Shown here piece by piece: positions 15,451-24,035 of a stretch of DNA of 64,000 bases (position 1 is its first letter; the number at the start of each line of letters is the position of its first letter). Where the stretch lies: NCBI GenBank assembly GCA_016713885.1, contig JADJOF010000005.1, positions 248,001-312,000 on the forward strand, given 5' to 3'. Origin of the DNA: Bdellovibrionales bacterium. GTDB taxonomy: Bacteria; Bdellovibrionota; Bdellovibrionia; Bdellovibrionales; JAMPXM01. The notes below the pieces were generated by a model. That model had not been told where the DNA came from and made no database searches. It worked only from the letters and a program-made list of their open reading frames with translations. The translations under genes and the position numbers were made by a program.

Positions 15451-16455
15451 ATGGGCAAAGAAGAACGGTTCAACGGTCAGGCATTGGTACGGTATGTCCT
15501 TTGTGAGATTCGCGGTCGTGCGACTCAAAAGGAAATGAGTACGCGACTCGGCTATCGCTTTAACCAGTGGCATAAGTGGGAGTCGGGACAAAAGGTCCTC
15601 ATGTGCGCTGATTTAGTGAGAATTGCCGAGGTCATGGGGTTGCCGTTGACCGATGCTGTTCATGTTCTTGCCGGACAGGCTGCGGCGGAGAACGAAAACG
15701 GCGGTTTTTTTATGCGCGACATTTTTCGAAAGTTCGGCGGCTACAATCTTTCTCAGGTACAAAAGAAGATGCGCATCTCGAAGACGACGATGCACCGTTT
15801 GGTGACGGCCCAACAAGACGTCCCGGTGACATTTGTTTTTGAGTTTTTGATGGGGTTTAGTTCGATGCTTCCCTATTTAATCGGAGTTTTGGCGCCGCAG
15901 ATTCAAGATCCGATTTTTAAAAAAGAAATAGCCAGGATGAGGAGCCAGCTGCGTCTTGAATCCGAGTTTCCGTGGCTCAGCGCGATTGAAGCCTATTTGG
16001 AGACCGAAGAGTACGGTCAGCTCAAACGCCACAGTGATCGAGCCGTTGCGATGGGACTGGGGCTTTCGATGGCCGAGGTTCGTCAGGGCATGAGTCTGCT
16101 GTTGGACAACAGGACGATTGAGCGTCAGGGAGATAAGTATATTTTGAGTTTGAAACGAGTTGATCTCGAGGCCGACATTGTCGGCTCGGCGAAGTTTGCT
16201 CGCTATTGGACTGAGAAAGCGTTGCAGAGGTATTCGACGGCCGATGGGGTGCCGTCGTCGCGTCGAGGCTGGTCGTCGCGCGTTTTTCCGGTCTCTGAGA
16301 CCGCGCGTGATGAACTTCGAAAGCTCACGCAGTCATTTGTCGGAGAAATGGCCAATATCCTGCTGCAAGACGGCAAGCGCGAGAAGAGCAGGGTCCAGGT
16401 CTTTCTCATGCACTTTTTTGATCATCAAGAGTTCAAGAATCGAGTTGAACCGTAG
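15451..16455 (+). CDS. XRE-type transcriptional regulator with DUF4423-like (TIGR02147-type) domain
   Basis: 334 residues. The N-terminus has a Cro/C1-like helix-turn-helix (about 20-70: 'TQKEMSTRLGYRFNQWHKWESGQ'), and a second HTH-like stretch follows near 95-125 ('NLSQVQKKMRISKTTMHRLVTA'). The C-terminal part (about 180-330) matches the DUF4423 layout of TIGR02147 proteins: 'ECYLETEEYGQL'-like helices (here EAYLETEEYGQL), 'GLGLSMAEVRQGMSLLLDNRTIERQGDKYIL', and 'SRVFPVSETARDELRKL'. Such regulators are characteristic of Bdellovibrio- and Fibrobacter-type bacteria. A palindrome 70 bases upstream may be its own operator. A ThiF-like gene follows after 84 bases. Confidence 0.75.
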   Translation: MGKEERFNGQALVRYVLCEIRGRATQKEMSTRLGYRFNQWHKWESGQKVLMCADLVRIAEVMGLPLTDAVHVLAGQAAAENENGGFFMRDIFRKFGGYNLSQVQKKMRISKTTMHRLVTAQQDVPVTFVFEFLMGFSSMLPYLIGVLAPQIQDPIFKKEIARMRSQLRLESEFPWLSAIEAYLETEEYGQLKRHSDRAVAMGLGLSMAEVRQGMSLLLDNRTIERQGDKYILSLKRVDLEADIVGSAKFARYWTEKALQRYSTADGVPSSRRGWSSRVFPVSETARDELRKLTQSFVGEMANILLQDGKREKSRVQVFLMHFFDHQEFKNRVEP

Positions 16456-16539
16456 AGGTCCTTCTCTGGAATTGAAACGGGGATTTCTTTTATGGAGATT
16501 CTTGTTTCAGAAACCGGAGACGGAACCTAGGATCGCGCT

Positions 16540-17430
16540 ATGGCCGAAAACGATTTTCGATATGATTCTGCGTTTCAACGTAATCGAGGTTGGTTTCGGG
16601 AAGAGGACCAAAGCCGACTTCGGTCGAAGCGAATCGCTATCCCCGGTCTTGGCGGGGTGGGTGGCCATCATCTTCATGGGTTTCTGAGACTCGGGTTTGA
16701 GAAGTTTAATCTCGCGGACCCGGACATCTTTGAGGTTCAGAATTTCAATCGGCAGCAAGGCGCTTCTTGCGACACTGTTGGTCAGATGAAGATCGAAGTG
16801 GCCGCAAAATTCGCGCGATCTCTCAATCCGGGCGTTGATCTCCGGCTATTCCCACAGGGTGTGACCGAGACCAATATGGATGAGTTTCTTGATGGCGTTG
16901 ATATTGTTGTCGACGCGCTCGATTTGTTTGCGATGGATATTCGCATCGCTCTCTATGAGCTGGCCTATCAGAAAGGGATTCCCGTCGTGACCGCTGGACC
17001 GTTTGGGATGGGAACGGCGATTATGGCCTTTTCTCCTGCGGGGATGAGCTTTAATGACTACTTTGATCTCAAGCGAGACGGTCTTACCGTTGAAGCAAAA
17101 ATCATTCGGTTTCTAGCGGGCATTACTCCCAACCTCATGCATCAGGCTTATCTCCGTGAACCCGCGGCCGTTGACCTATTTGCTCGTCGGCTGCCATCGC
17201 TCAATATCGGTTGTTATGCCGCAAGTGCTGCGATTGGGGCGATGGTGGTTGAAATATTGCTGGGCTCTTCAGCGGTTCGCTGCGCTCCGCGCGGTTTTCA
17301 TGTCGACTTTAACCGTCAGAGGGCCGTTCGGTTTTGGCGACCGTGGGGAAATCGTAACTTACTTCAGCGCTTGAAGATAAAGGCCTATCATCGATTCTTT
17401 CACAAACGCGAGTTTACTCCGAAAGCTTGA
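16540..17430 (+). CDS. ThiF/MoeB-family E1-like adenylyltransferase
   Basis: 296 residues. A Rossmann nucleotide-binding loop 'IPGLGGVGGHHLHGFLRLG' is followed by 'LADPDIFEVQNFNRQQGA', the E1-type segment with the Asp and the N-R-Q triad used for ATP and carboxylate activation. 'VDIVVDALDLFAMDIR' and 'PVVTAGPFGMG' match later family blocks. The paired zinc cysteines of MoeB/ThiF are not visible, and no clear catalytic Cys is present, so it probably adenylates a substrate without forming a thioester, as TcdA-like or nitroreductase-linked ThiF proteins may. The substrate is unknown and no ubiquitin-like partner is coded nearby. Confidence 0.82.
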   Translation: MAENDFRYDSAFQRNRGWFREEDQSRLRSKRIAIPGLGGVGGHHLHGFLRLGFEKFNLADPDIFEVQNFNRQQGASCDTVGQMKIEVAAKFARSLNPGVDLRLFPQGVTETNMDEFLDGVDIVVDALDLFAMDIRIALYELAYQKGIPVVTAGPFGMGTAIMAFSPAGMSFNDYFDLKRDGLTVEAKIIRFLAGITPNLMHQAYLREPAAVDLFARRLPSLNIGCYAASAAIGAMVVEILLGSSAVRCAPRGFHVDFNRQRAVRFWRPWGNRNLLQRLKIKAYHRFFHKREFTPKA

Positions 17431-19766
17431 TCGGAAAGCGAAGAACGAAGGTCGTATTGCTGCGCTCGGGAAGATACTCGATCCGGCCATGGTGCTGGTT
17501 CATGATGCTTCGAGTGATGGCCAAACCAAGCCCAGTTCCTTTGCCAACCTCCTTGGTGGTAAAGAACGGCTCCATCATGCGGTTGACGACCTCTGGTGCA
17601 ATGCCGAGTCCGCTGTCCGTGATCTCGATATTGATCCAAGGCTCTTCTTGATACGATCGAATTTTAATCCAACGTGCGCTCTGTTCCTCGGTTGCATGCT
17701 CGGCGTTGTTGAGTAGGTTGACGAGTACCTGCGCGACTTGAATTCGGCGGCAGTGGATCTTGAGGGGAGTGCCTTCCGGCGAGGGTTGGTTTTCGATGAT
17801 GAGTTGAATTCCGCGCGAACGGTATTTTTCCCAGCAAAGATCAAGAGCGTCGTCGATGACCATTTCGAAGCTGTAGAGATCAAGCGGGCTCTCGGAGTCG
17901 TCTCGGACCAAGCGCCGCATTCCTGCTACGATCTTTGCGATGCGCTGTGAGACTTCGTGAATGCGCTTAAGATTGTCGGCGATCTCAGGTGCTTCAATGG
18001 GGCCGCGATTGAGCCGATCGAGAAGATTTTCGGTTCGAGCCACGATTATCGCAAGTGGATTGTTGATCTCGTGAGCAATGCCGCCGGCCATTTCGCTGCG
18101 CAAGAGTGACGGTCTGAATGGTCTTGAGACGAATATCTTTCGGTGCAGTGGTGCGATTGGTCCAAAGCACTTTATCGGTCCCGTTTTCGTAGACGGTGAT
18201 ATCGAGTTCATCTTGAATGCTCTCAAGCGCATGCTCAAAGAAGTCGCCTGTGACAAAAGGTGCATAGACCCAACCGACGATTCGACGACGTCGATCATCC
18301 ACCGTATGGAGAGTCTCATTCCCTCGGTAGACCGGACTGAAAAGTAGAAAGCCGGGTCGTGTTTTTGTATCCTGTATAAGAAAAATGCTCTCCGTCATCG
18401 CGGGGTGACCGGTATCTCGCGACAGCTCGGCCGCCGCTCGTCTTCGAGACTCGCTTCCGATATCGAGGCCGATCGCCGATCGGTTGGCGTCGATCGGTTC
18501 AAGATACTGAATGATGAAATGATCGTGAGCTTGAACTTCTCCAAGAGACTTAACTGAAAAGTAGGGCGCGCCGGTCTTCCGATTTGCGGTGATAAATTTC
18601 TCGATCTCGGGAGCTGATAGACTTCGGATGAAGCCGATGCCATGGACACCAGGGAGAGCCGATGTGATCGAGAACGCTTCGGCAAAAGAGCGCCACTCGT
18701 CTCGTGTGACAGTCTCTGAGGCGCGAAATAGAGCCACGCCACCGCTGAGGGCTCGCGTGTAGTCGTCCATTCGCTCGGCGATTCTTTCTTCAGCCTTGCG
18801 AGTGAGAGCGCGAAAGTGGTCGTCGTCCACGTTCTTTGAGAAGAGTTCAAAGCCGAGAGTGAGTGATGCGGCCGCGATCCAGACCATAATAAAGTAACGT
18901 CGATTTCCGTAGAGAACACCAATTCGGTCATAGCTGATCATGACAACTGTAGAGAGAGCGAGGCTAAAGAGGAATAGCACAAGATAGAGAAGATTGATGT
19001 TGGTGTTGCCGGTGCCAAAAGGCCCTTCCGTAAACCAAGTGCCGATTGCGCAGACCGTCGCGACGCCGAGCAGGTAAGTCACGGCCGTCATGCGACTTCC
19101 ATAGGAGAGTGAAAGTAGAGCAAGTGGAAATGCCACGAAGAGCATCGTTGTCCACTGAGCGAAATTGAAGAGCGTGCTGAATAGAGCCAGAGGAAGAAGT
19201 GCGTAAAGAGCGTTCCGTGGAAGATCAGCCGCCTGACGGGCGAGTCGACGACGAAGTTCAAGCAAGAACGGCAGAGTGATCATGCCGCCGACGATGTCGC
19301 CACTGTACCATGTGAGCCAGGAGAAAATTGTCAGGCTCTTGGGAAGTCCGGCGGTGTAGTAGAGGGCCGTCACACCAAAGCTTGCACTTGCGAGTGCGCC
19401 GAGAGCGGTTGCGCCCACCGTCGCGAGAGGTTCATGAAGGTGTGCGAAGAGCGTTCGGCGACGATACACGGCGATGAAGACGCGGTAGCCAATAAAGGCT
19501 TCAAGGGCATTTCCGATAGCGATGAGAAGTGCTGTTGGAAGTGGACTTGGAACGAGGTAGTTCGTGAGAAAGGCGGCTAGGCCGATCGGAAGAAGTGCGA
19601 TGTTGCCGATTGTGATCGCGCAAAATATTGCAAATCCCGTGGCGGGCCAAAAGGGCGAAGCGTTCTGGTTGATTGTGGCCAAGAGCAGGCCGGCTTGGCT
19701 CGCAATCATGTAGCCAATGAAGATGGCGAAGAGCCTCAACCAAAGTCGTGTTTGCCGGGTGTCCAT
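17414..19766 (-). pseudogene. Hybrid sensor histidine kinase, MASE1-CHASE-HisKA-HATPase, broken at the CHASE/HisKA junction
   Basis: The 5' frame (to 17994) encodes an MASE1-like sensor of about eight membrane helices (residues 8-300), one further helix, and a CHASE domain (about 330-560: 'GGVALFRASETVTRDEWRSF', 'LPGVHGIGFIRS', 'GFLLFSPVYRG'). The 3' frame, ending at 17414, encodes HisKA with the H-box 'MAGGIAHEINNPLAII' and HATPase motifs 'NLLNNAEHA' (N), 'ITDSGLGIAPEV' (G1) and 'KGTGLGLAI' (G2). The frames meet near 18090-18110. The end of CHASE, the membrane helix that should follow it and the start of HisKA are all missing, so this is a deletion plus frameshift, not a single-base slip. 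ATG 19766 is the preferred start. Confidence 0.8.
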
Positions 19767-19870
19767 ACGTTCGCTTTTTCGGCATGTCCGGAGTGAAACT
19801 CGACTGCAAAACACCGAGTTTACGTATATTTAACGGTGACCGAAGACGTTCTGCGAGATTTGAGTAGAGC

Positions 19871-20494
19871 TCAAGACCGCGATGCTGGATATCGGTGGTG
19901 CAGGCTGACGTGCGCTCGATCGCGAACATCCATGATGAGGTGGATTCTGTCAGTCTGGCCTCGATTAAAGACTTGGTGCATGCGGTTGACGTGAATGAGA
20001 TACGCGTGTCCAGACGCCGCAAGGTGGGAGCTCTCAGTGTCAGTTTGAAAAGTACAGGCTGGGTTTGTGAAAATCGGAACATGAAGGCGGACGCAGTATT
20101 CCTTCGCGTCTCCGTCGGTGTGCCTTGCACTTTGCCCCTGTGCTTTGAGGACCGTAAGGCGCGCACGTGTCGGTTCAAGACCAAGGCCTCTAATCTGTGT
20201 GATGACCTCACTGAGATAGCCGGTGCAGACTTCGGTCGGTTGAACGTACTCGGATGAAGGTTTGAGTCCCAGCTGTTCGGCCTTCTCTTGGAGTGACCGT
20301 CCCGGCATAAACTCCGGATCGTAGATCTTGTGGCCGCCAACCCAGCCGTCTGTGTAGCTTCCGGTTGAAGAAAGAACGCTCCAGCCGCCAAAGTGTTTTC
20401 CTGCCATCACCGGTGGTAACGGCAGCACATGTTCGCGAACGTGAGCTTGTAGGAGCTCAATGTCGAACAGCAGTGGCAGTGTCTCCTCAATCAC
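19871..20494 (-). CDS. Aspartyl/asparaginyl beta-hydroxylase-like Fe(II)/2-oxoglutarate oxygenase
   Basis: 207 residues. The C-terminal half has the AspH-type double-stranded beta-helix core: 'ARHTDGDAKEYCVRLHVPIFTNP' (metal-binding H-x-D), 'FQTDTESSHLAASGHAYLIHVNRMHQVFNRG' (the expected 'W/HLxxGxxYxxNxxxxHxVxN' block with the second metal His) and 'TDRIHLIMDV' (Arg for 2-oxoglutarate). Family members hydroxylate Asp/Asn side chains or related small molecules. Its start overlaps the end of the HTTM protein gene by 8 bases, so the two are coupled. It ends a minus-strand chain from 24905. The substrate is unknown. Confidence 0.8.
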   Translation of the reverse strand: MIEETLPLLFDIELLQAHVREHVLPLPPVMAGKHFGGWSVLSSTGSYTDGWVGGHKIYDPEFMPGRSLQEKAEQLGLKPSSEYVQPTEVCTGYLSEVITQIRGLGLEPTRARLTVLKAQGQSARHTDGDAKEYCVRLHVPIFTNPACTFQTDTESSHLAASGHAYLIHVNRMHQVFNRGQTDRIHLIMDVRDRAHVSLHHRYPASRS

Positions 20495-21332
20495 GACTTT
20501 TCCCTCTGGGCCAGATCTCGAAAACGGCTGGCAGCCAACATGAGTAGAGCGCGAGATAAATGGAAAAGTTAACGAAAACTGTGAAGTAAATCACGATCTG
20601 CATGGCAAGAAGTCCCAAAACAATGAGGCTCGTGAGCGGTCGTCGCCAAAGCGTGAGAGGCGCAAGCAGTTCAAGTCCGGCGCCAGCGACGGCCATGAGT
20701 CGTGTCACCGTCGGCCAGTCGTAGAGCGCGATATTGATTGATAAGTGATGAGCGGTGCTGTGAACGTCGGAATAGATTGTCGACGCCCGAAGAAAATAGT
20801 TTCGAAGCGTGTCGCCGGTGAACCATTCAATCCCACCGTTGCGAAGTTTCGAAAGTCCGGCGGCAAAGAAGACCAATGCGAAGACGAGGCGCATGTTGAA
20901 AAGCGGGAGATCGTAGTCCGCGTTCTGAGCTGCAGGTCGGAGTCGGCTGTCGGCGCTCCACGCGTCGGAAGCTCTGGAGAACGCGAGTGGGAGACCTGCG
21001 AGGACGACAGGCATATAGGTATGAGTTTGATAGCCGAAGGAATGAGCGTAGTTGAAGAGAAAAAAACTCGCGAGCCAGTTGAGTGGCGCAAGCCAGCGAT
21101 AAAAAAGCCCCAGAGCACAGAGCGGGAGAGTCCAGCGCCAGAACTCAAAGAGCCAGTCAATGATCTGGCTTGGTATGGCGGCGTGCGGGATGAAAGTTAG
21201 TAATCCATTTGGATGCCAGAGCTCCGCCGGCACCTCGGACCAGAGGCGCAAATAGGGGCCGGTGCCACGCACTGAAAATAAAACCGAGAAAAAAACGATG
21301 CGGACGAGCGCAAGTTTCGTTGCTCCGCTCAT
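20487..21332 (-). CDS. HTTM-family membrane protein, vitamin K-dependent gamma-carboxylase-like
   Basis: 281 residues with seven to eight membrane helices. HTTM features are the N-terminal 'LALVRIVFFSVLF', 'WHPNGLL', 'FGYQTHTYMPVVL', and the conserved 'FFAAGLSKLRNGGIEWFTGDTLRNYF', comparable to the AGVKKLDADW segment around the active-site Lys of gamma-glutamyl carboxylase. The C-terminal lumenal domain of the eukaryotic enzyme is absent, as in most bacterial HTTM proteins. The start overlaps the stop of the 21329 gene by 4 bp and its end overlaps the AspH-like gene by 8 bp. Carboxylase activity cannot be claimed from this sequence alone. Confidence 0.75.
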   Translation of the reverse strand: MSGATKLALVRIVFFSVLFSVRGTGPYLRLWSEVPAELWHPNGLLTFIPHAAIPSQIIDWLFEFWRWTLPLCALGLFYRWLAPLNWLASFFLFNYAHSFGYQTHTYMPVVLAGLPLAFSRASDAWSADSRLRPAAQNADYDLPLFNMRLVFALVFFAAGLSKLRNGGIEWFTGDTLRNYFLRASTIYSDVHSTAHHLSINIALYDWPTVTRLMAVAGAGLELLAPLTLWRRPLTSLIVLGLLAMQIVIYFTVFVNFSIYLALYSCWLPAVFEIWPRGKSRD

Positions 21333-21778
21333 GGCTTCGACTCCGCTTCAAGTTTCCCATAGCGACGAGCGAGCTCTTGGATGTTGTTCGGCGTGAGAGT
21401 CTCGGGTTTGAATTCTGACCAGGGCAAATCGTAACGATAGAGTTTAAGGCCGGCGAGTGGCGAGGGTGCGTGTCGTTTGTTGTACCACTTGAGTGTCGCG
21501 TTCAGTTTTCTCTGGACGATGTTGGGCGCTGATTCAATCAGCAGCGCCTCTCGATAGGAATTCGCCCAAAACGGTGGGAGGTCTTGCTGAAACGAGAGCG
21601 ATGTTTCATCGCCTGTCGATGTGGTTCCGACGACTTTGTAAAAGGTGAGTGGTTCGGGAGCGGCAAAAACATTTGAGTACATCGGGTAGTCAGAAAATGG
21701 AAAGATGTCGCGCTTTGCGATAAATGCCGCGAGACTTCCTAGCAAGATGATCCCAGTTATGACTCGCTGAAGGCTCAT
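21329..21778 (-). CDS. Membrane-anchored protein associated with the HTTM protein
   Basis: 149 residues. One N-terminal hydrophobic segment (VITGIILLGSLAAFIA) is followed by 'KRDIFPFSDYPMYS', a motif I associate with small proteins coded beside HTTM proteins; the remaining part ('FYKVVGTTSTGDETSLSF ... LNATLKWYNKRH') looks extracytoplasmic. It overlaps purT upstream by 4 bp and the HTTM gene downstream by 4 bp, so it is a member of the same operon. Function unknown; a partner subunit of the HTTM protein is inferred. Confidence 0.65.
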   Translation of the reverse strand: MSLQRVITGIILLGSLAAFIAKRDIFPFSDYPMYSNVFAAPEPLTFYKVVGTTSTGDETSLSFQQDLPPFWANSYREALLIESAPNIVQRKLNATLKWYNKRHAPSPLAGLKLYRYDLPWSEFKPETLTPNNIQELARRYGKLEAESKP

Positions 21779-22936
21779 CGATTTTTAACTCGAATCATTG
21801 CTGCCGCTTTGTTTGCTTGGCGTCGGGCTTCGGTCGTGGTTTTTCCTATGGCAAGTGCGACGCCCATGCGGCGATAGCGGTGACCGCTTTGTTTTCCGAA
21901 GATTCGGACGTCAACGTCGGGAAGCGACATCGCCTTCTCAAGACCCGGATAAATTGGATTCTCGACGTCGCTATCGGCCAAGATCACCGACGACGCTGCG
22001 GCTTTTACGGTGCGAATTTTCGAAATCGGAAGCCCCAAGATCGCGCGAGCGTGAAGATCAAACTCAGAGAGATTCTGTGAAATCAGTGTGACCATGCCCG
22101 TATCATGTGGTCGGCGAGAGTTCGGAAAAGTAAACAACTCCATTTTTTCCAATAAAGAACTCAACACCAAAGAGTCCAGCTCCGCCGAGGCGCTTGGTGA
22201 CCTTTCTTGCCATGGCTTGCGCGGCTTTGAGCTGCTTCGGTGTGACTCTTGCCGGCATCCAGGACTCTTGGTAGTCGCCGCGCTCTTGGCGATGACCAAT
22301 GGGATCGGCAAAAATGGTTTTGCCATCCATGCTCCGAATCGTAAGCAGCGTGATTTCAAGATCAAAGCGGATGAACTCTTCGACGATGACTTTGGTTTGA
22401 TCACCACGGCGATTGGCTTCAGCATAGGCCCACGCTTTTGCGACGTCCTTTCGTGAGCGGGCAACGGACTGGCCTTTGCCGGATGACGACATCACCGGTT
22501 TGATAACGTTTGGGTAACCGATTTGATCGGCGGCTTGAAGTAGCTCTTCAAGGCTTGAGGCATAGGCGTAGCGAGCCGTTGTAAGTTTGAGTTCTCTCGC
22601 TGCGACATCGCGAATGGCGTTTCGATTCATCGTGAGGTGCGCCGCCTCAGCTGTCGGAATAACCGTTCGACCCTTAGTTTCAAACTCTTTGAGCTTCTCG
22701 GTTCGGATGGCTTCGATTTCAGGAACGATCAGATCCGGCTGATGTTTTTCAACCACTCTTTCAAGTGCATCGCCGTCGAGCATATTGATCACTTCAAAGC
22801 CGTCAGCGACCTGCATGGCCGGCGCGTTTTCGTAGCGATCGACCGCAATCACGGTCTGCCCGAGGCGTTTCAAAGATATGGTGAGTTCTTTTCCGAGCTC
22901 ACCGCTGCCGAGCAGGAGAACTTTTTTTGGCTTCAT
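21775..22936 (-). pseudogene. purT: Formate-dependent GAR transformylase PurT, frameshifted
   Basis: ATP-grasp enzyme making formylglycinamide ribonucleotide from GAR, formate and ATP in purine synthesis. The 5' frame (to 22103) covers 'LLLGSGELGKELTISLKRLG', 'VIPTAEAAHLTMNRNAIRDVAA', 'GYPNVIKPVMSSSGKGQS' and 'GLFGVEFFI', ending FSELSPTT. The C-terminal frame resumes with 'RPHDTGMVTLISQNLSEFDLHARAILGLP' (written in parts) and runs to 'HRYRRMGVALAIG'. Normal PurT reads FSE-V/L-SPRPHDTGMV, so the break is at about 22108-22112, where TCGCCGACC would need two more bases (for example TCGCCGCGACC). Repaired length about 385 residues is normal. Overlaps adh upstream and the 21778 gene downstream by 4 bp each. 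Confidence 0.88.
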
Positions 22937-24003
22937 GACTTCAGACTCTTCATGTCGATGACAAATCGATATTTCACTTGTGACTTTATGACGCGTTCAA
23001 AAGCAGTGTTGATCTGTTGAATCGGAATCAGCTCAACGTCAGAGACGATTTTCTTTTCGGCGCAGTAGTCGAGCATCTCTTGCGTTTCTTTAATTCCGCC
23101 GATGAGAGATCCTGCGATACTTCGGCGGCCGCCGATGAGGCTAAAGGCCTCCACTTTCAGTGGATCTTCGGGGATGCCGACAATCACGAAAGTTCCATCG
23201 CGCTTGAGGCAGCCTAAATACGGATCAAAATCGATATAGGCGGCAACCGTATTCAAAATAAAATCCATGCGACCGCGGTACCGATCAAAGGCTCCTGGTT
23301 GCGTGGTGACAGCGACTTCATCAGCACCGAGGCGAAGAGCGTCTTTTTGCTTGGACTCGGACGTTGTGAAGACCACGACTTTGGCGCCAAACTCTTTTGC
23401 GAACTTCACTCCCATGTGGCCTAGGCCTCCAAGGCCGACTATTCCGACAGTCTGTCCTGGACCGACCTTCCAGTGTTTAAGCGGCGAGTAGGTCGTGACT
23501 CCTGCGCAAAGAAGGGGGGCGACGGCTTTGAGATCAAGACGAGGTGAGATTTTAAGAACAAAGTCTTCACGGACCGTGATCTTGTCGGCGTATCCGCCTT
23601 GAGTGAGCGTTTTGGTCCCGCGCTCAAAGGCGTTGTATGTTCCAGTGAAGCCGCGATCGCAGTACTGTTCGAATCCGTCGTTGCAAGAAGCGCAGGCCTT
23701 GCATGAGTCGACCATGCAGCCGACTCCCGCAAGATCGCCCACTTGAAAGCGCGTGACTTGACTGCCAACGGCTTTCACCGTGCCGACGATTTCGTGGCCT
23801 GGGACCATCGGGAACATCGAGCCGCCCCATTCGTCGCGGGCCTGATGAATATCGGAGTGACAGACCCCGCAAAAGGCGATGTCGATTAGAACTTCGCGCG
23901 GCCCCGGGAGGCGCCGCTCAAAGGAGAACGGCTGAAGCGGTGTTGTTGCGGAAAGCGCGGCATAGCCTTTTGCTGGAACTGAGGCAGGTACTGTGTTTGT
24001 CAT
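22933..24003 (-). CDS. Zinc-dependent NAD(P) alcohol dehydrogenase (YahK/AdhC-like)
   Basis: 356 residues from ATG 24003. MDR family: catalytic zinc site 'FCGVCHSDIHQARDEWG' and 'PMVPGHEIVGTV', four structural-zinc cysteines in 'CKACASCNDGFEQYC', and the Rossmann loop 'VGIVGLGGLGHMGVKFAKEFGA'. 'TTSESKQKDALRLGADEV' favours NADP, as in YahK/cinnamyl-alcohol dehydrogenase-type enzymes that reduce aldehydes. An upstream TTG (24039) is also in frame, but ATG 24003 lies right after the palindrome that carries its AGGGG site. It overlaps purT by 4 bp. Likely role: aldehyde reduction; the true substrate is not evident. Confidence 0.88.
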   Translation of the reverse strand: MTNTVPASVPAKGYAALSATTPLQPFSFERRLPGPREVLIDIAFCGVCHSDIHQARDEWGGSMFPMVPGHEIVGTVKAVGSQVTRFQVGDLAGVGCMVDSCKACASCNDGFEQYCDRGFTGTYNAFERGTKTLTQGGYADKITVREDFVLKISPRLDLKAVAPLLCAGVTTYSPLKHWKVGPGQTVGIVGLGGLGHMGVKFAKEFGAKVVVFTTSESKQKDALRLGADEVAVTTQPGAFDRYRGRMDFILNTVAAYIDFDPYLGCLKRDGTFVIVGIPEDPLKVEAFSLIGGRRSIAGSLIGGIKETQEMLDYCAEKKIVSDVELIPIQQINTAFERVIKSQVKYRFVIDMKSLKS

Positions 24004-24004
24004 A

Positions 24005-24021
24005 CCCCTATCTGATAGGGG
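24005..24021. promoter_or_regulatory. Perfect 17-base palindrome at the adh start
   Basis: CCCCTATC-T-GATAGGGG, 8-base arms around one central base, directly upstream of ATG 24003 and including the AGGGG that would serve as Shine-Dalgarno. It could be a repressor operator, or a hairpin that hides the ribosome-binding site. There is no regulator gene beside it. Confidence 0.5.
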
Positions 24022-24035
24022 GCTGAACCGCGCAG

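Noticed and set aside
19501..20391. 296-residue minus-strand ORF spanning the kinase and the AspH-like gene
   Set aside because: Alternative frame of two genes with recognisable domains; low-complexity text.
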